Below are positions 5,754-7,354 of a DNA stretch of 7,354 nucleotides, one piece after another. The position numbers were made by a program, and so were the translations under genes. This DNA comes from Roseburia sp. GTDB lineage: Bacteria; Bacillota_A; Clostridia; Lachnospirales; Lachnospiraceae. Location of the stretch: the NCBI GenBank assembly GCA_017547315.1, contig JAFYQA010000056.1, positions 1 to 7,354 of the forward strand, written 5' to 3'. Every line of letters begins with the position of its first letter. The stretch's first letter is position 1. Under the pieces are notes generated by a model. It made no database searches and was not told the DNA's origin. It worked only from the letters and a program-made list of their open reading frames with translations.

Positions 5754-5782
5754 AAATCATAGGAAACTCCTATGATTTAAAA
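5750..5782. repeat. Perfect 15-bp inverted repeat overlapping the terminator U-tract
   Basis: The left arm TTTTAAATCATAGGA (5750-5764) and right arm TCCTATGATTTAAAA (5768-5782) are exact reverse complements around a 3-base centre. The left arm shares the T-run of the preceding terminator. Neither strand has a T-run after the stem; both read into A residues, so it is not itself a standard terminator. It could be an operator-like dyad, a dispersed intergenic repeat, or an mRNA 3'-end stabiliser. The structure is certain; its role is not. Confidence 0.75.
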
Positions 5783-5809
5783 GTACTTCGTGTAAATGAT
5801 GCGTAGTTT

Positions 5810-5889
5810 TGTAGAAATGCAACTAAATTGCATGAAGTTTATTGCTACACAATACTGCTCATATGCAGAGAATCAGCGAGGTTGATTCT
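5810..5889 (+). other. Possible structured leader upstream of rlmD
   Basis: Several short stems can form in the bases before the methyltransferase gene. ATGCAA (5817-5822) pairs with TTGCAT (5828-5833), inside an outer TGTAG/CTACA pair (5810-5814 with 5845-5849). TGCAT (5829-5833) could instead pair with ATGCA (5863-5867), which excludes the first stem. AGAATCA (5869-5875) pairs with TGATTCT (5883-5889), followed by TTTATT. I match it to no known riboswitch, and the promoter of rlmD is unclear. The stems are short, so chance is possible. Confidence 0.3.
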
Positions 5890-5916
5890 TTATTAATATA
5901 GAAAGGCAATAGTAAT

Positions 5917-7354
5917 ATGAAAAAAGGACAAGTTATAGAAGGAATTATTGAACGTGTTGAATTTCCGAATAAGGGTATTGTTACCACGGAGGAAGGAAAG
6001 CAGGTTATCGTGAAAAATGGTGTGCAGGGACAGAGAGTTTCTGCATCTATCAATAAAATTCGTAAAGGAAAATGTGAAGGCCGTTTGTTGGAAGTATTAG
6101 AGAAATCTCCATTAGAATTAGACGAGCCGGGATGTATGCATTTTAGCGAATGTGGTGGTTGTACATACCAGACACTGCCTTATGAGGAGCAATTAAAAAT
6201 GAAGGCAGAACAAGTAAAGAAGCTGATTGATGATGTGATTGCACCGATTAGTGAAGGGTATGAATTTGCAGGGATTAAAGCGAGCCCTATGCAGAAGGCA
6301 TACCGTAATAAAATGGAGTTTTCTTTTGGAGATGCTTATAAGGATGGACCATTAGCACTTGGTATGCACAAACGTGGTAGTTTTTATGATATTGTTCCAG
6401 TGCCGGAATGTCAGATTGTGGACGAAGATTTTAGAACTATTTTGATGACTACACTGGAATTTTTTGAAGGTCGTAAAAGTGCGTTCTATCATAAATTGCG
6501 CCATGAGGGCTATTTAAGACATTTATTAGTTCGTAAGGCAGTAAAGACGGGCGAGATTCTTGTAGATTTGATTACTACAACGCAGCTTATGTATATGGGA
6601 GAAACTGGTGCAACAGGAAGCTTAGAAGAACAGGAAACTGTATTATTAGATGCGTGGAAAGATGCGTTATTGGCAAAAGAATATGTGGGTAAAATGACGG
6701 GCATTCTTCATACGAAAAATGATAGTCTTGCAGATGTTGTAATGAATGATGGCACGGATGTGTTATATGGCCAGGACTATTTCTTTGAGGAGTTATTAGG
6801 ATTACGTTTTAAGATTACACCATTCTCATTCTTCCAGACCAATTCATTGGGAGCAGAGGTACTTTATGAAACAGCAAGAAGCTTCATCGGAGATGCTTTG
6901 AGTGGGGAAGATGTGGCTGAGAATGGTAAGGTAGTATTCGACCTTTACTCTGGTACCGGAACGATTGCACAGATGTTATCACCGGTTGCTAAGAAGGTCA
7001 TTGGTGTGGAGATTATTGAAGAAGCAGTAGAGGCAGCAAAAATCAATGCAGAGTTAAATGATTTACACAACTGTGAATTTATTGCCGGAGATGTATTAAA
7101 AGTGATTGATGATATTGAAGAGAAACCAGAATATATCGTGCTTGACCCACCTCGTGATGGCATCCACCCAAAAGCATTGGAGAAAATTATTCGTTATGGC
7201 GTGCCACAGATGGTGTATATTTCTTGTAAACCAACCAGTCTTGCGAGAGATTTGGAAGTGTTGCAGGCGAGAGGATATAGCGTGGAGAAGGTTTGCTGTG
7301 TAGACATGTTCCCGAATACGGTTCATGTTGAAACAATTTGCTTATTGCAGAAAT
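5917..7354 (+). CDS. rlmD: 23S rRNA (uracil-5)-methyltransferase, TrmA/RlmD family (3' end outside window)
   Basis: The frame starts at the ATG with an AAAGG site at 5902-5906 and stays open for 479 codons to the window end. The enzyme uses S-adenosylmethionine to make 5-methyluridine in 23S rRNA (U1939 for RlmD; the B. subtilis RlmCD also modifies U747). Residues 1-58 resemble an RNA-binding TRAM domain (GQVIEGIIERVEF onward). The [4Fe-4S] cysteines are C73, C79, C82 (CMHFSECGGC) and C165 (VPVPECQIV). The methyltransferase domain shows FQTN, the SAM loop FDLYSGTGT (341-349), LDPPRDG (409-415), the nucleophile C437 in YISCKP and the general base E472 in HVET. The core is therefore complete; normally only a short tail follows, though some relatives carry a C-terminal extension. 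It follows the terminator and palindrome by about 130 bases. The choice between RlmD, RlmCD and another TrmA-family specificity cannot be settled by motifs. Confidence 0.92.
   Translation, partial: MKKGQVIEGIIERVEFPNKGIVTTEEGKQVIVKNGVQGQRVSASINKIRKGKCEGRLLEVLEKSPLELDEPGCMHFSECGGCTYQTLPYEEQLKMKAEQVKKLIDDVIAPISEGYEFAGIKASPMQKAYRNKMEFSFGDAYKDGPLALGMHKRGSFYDIVPVPECQIVDEDFRTILMTTLEFFEGRKSAFYHKLRHEGYLRHLLVRKAVKTGEILVDLITTTQLMYMGETGATGSLEEQETVLLDAWKDALLAKEYVGKMTGILHTKNDSLADVVMNDGTDVLYGQDYFFEELLGLRFKITPFSFFQTNSLGAEVLYETARSFIGDALSGEDVAENGKVVFDLYSGTGTIAQMLSPVAKKVIGVEIIEEAVEAAKINAELNDLHNCEFIAGDVLKVIDDIEEKPEYIVLDPPRDGIHPKALEKIIRYGVPQMVYISCKPTSLARDLEVLQARGYSVEKVCCVDMFPNTVHVETICLLQK

Noticed and set aside
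5828..5856. Promoter for rlmD (TTGCAT, 17 bases, AATACT)
   Set aside because: Both boxes match at only 4 of 6 positions and no extended -10 is present; I cannot tell it from chance in AT-rich DNA.
7106..7303. Plus-strand open frame overlapping rlmD in another frame
   Set aside because: It lies inside the conserved catalytic part of the methyltransferase and has low-quality protein composition.
1..7354. Mobile element, CRISPR array, tRNA or defence island
   Set aside because: I saw no transposase, integrase, repeat-spacer pattern, tRNA-like fold or terminal repeats; the genes are chromosomal housekeeping types in ordinary order.

Overview
The window is a stretch of chromosome from a low-GC, Gram-positive anaerobe. 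The best fit is a member of the Clostridia, family Lachnospiraceae. This rests on the protein flavour (a UvrD/PcrA helicase starting MSIYDSLNEQQ, a YerC-type TrpR-like protein, a DUF1836 protein), strong AAGGAG-type ribosome binding sites and AT-rich sigma-A promoters. I see no mobile element, CRISPR array, tRNA or rRNA. Most of the content is housekeeping, and I found no convincing new defence or mobile system.

Left part (1-2161, all +): the 3' end of a class I/II pyridoxal-phosphate aminotransferase, then hisC (histidinol-phosphate aminotransferase) 54 bases later with no terminator between, so the two are probably co-transcribed. Next comes a 103-residue TrpR-like YerC/YecD protein with its own extended -10 promoter. 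A 13-bp hairpin at 2177-2208 separates it from the convergent gene that follows.

Middle (2221-5283): a minus-strand DUF1836 protein of 205 residues and the plus-strand DNA helicase gene pcrA are transcribed divergently from two well-formed promoters, whose -10 boxes are about 110 bases apart. These promoters fix the likely starts at 2838 (-) and 3034 (+). In both cases a longer reading frame is open, but its start lies upstream of the predicted transcription start.

Right part (5284-7354, all +): a small single-pass membrane protein of 109 residues has a very acidic repeated tail, its own extended -10 promoter and a hairpin at its predicted mRNA 5' end. It ends at a strong intrinsic terminator, which overlaps a perfect 15-bp inverted repeat. 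A structured leader of about 100 bases then precedes a TrmA-family 23S rRNA (uracil-5)-methyltransferase (RlmD/RlmCD type) with an iron-sulfur cluster motif. That gene is still open at the window end, though its catalytic core is complete.

Taken together: two amino-acid aminotransferases, a probable DNA-binding regulator of the TrpR fold, a second possible DNA-binding protein (DUF1836), a DNA repair and replication helicase, an unknown membrane protein and a ribosomal RNA modification enzyme. The less explained parts are the small acidic membrane protein, the inverted repeat and leader between it and rlmD, and the pcrA/DUF1836 divergent control region.
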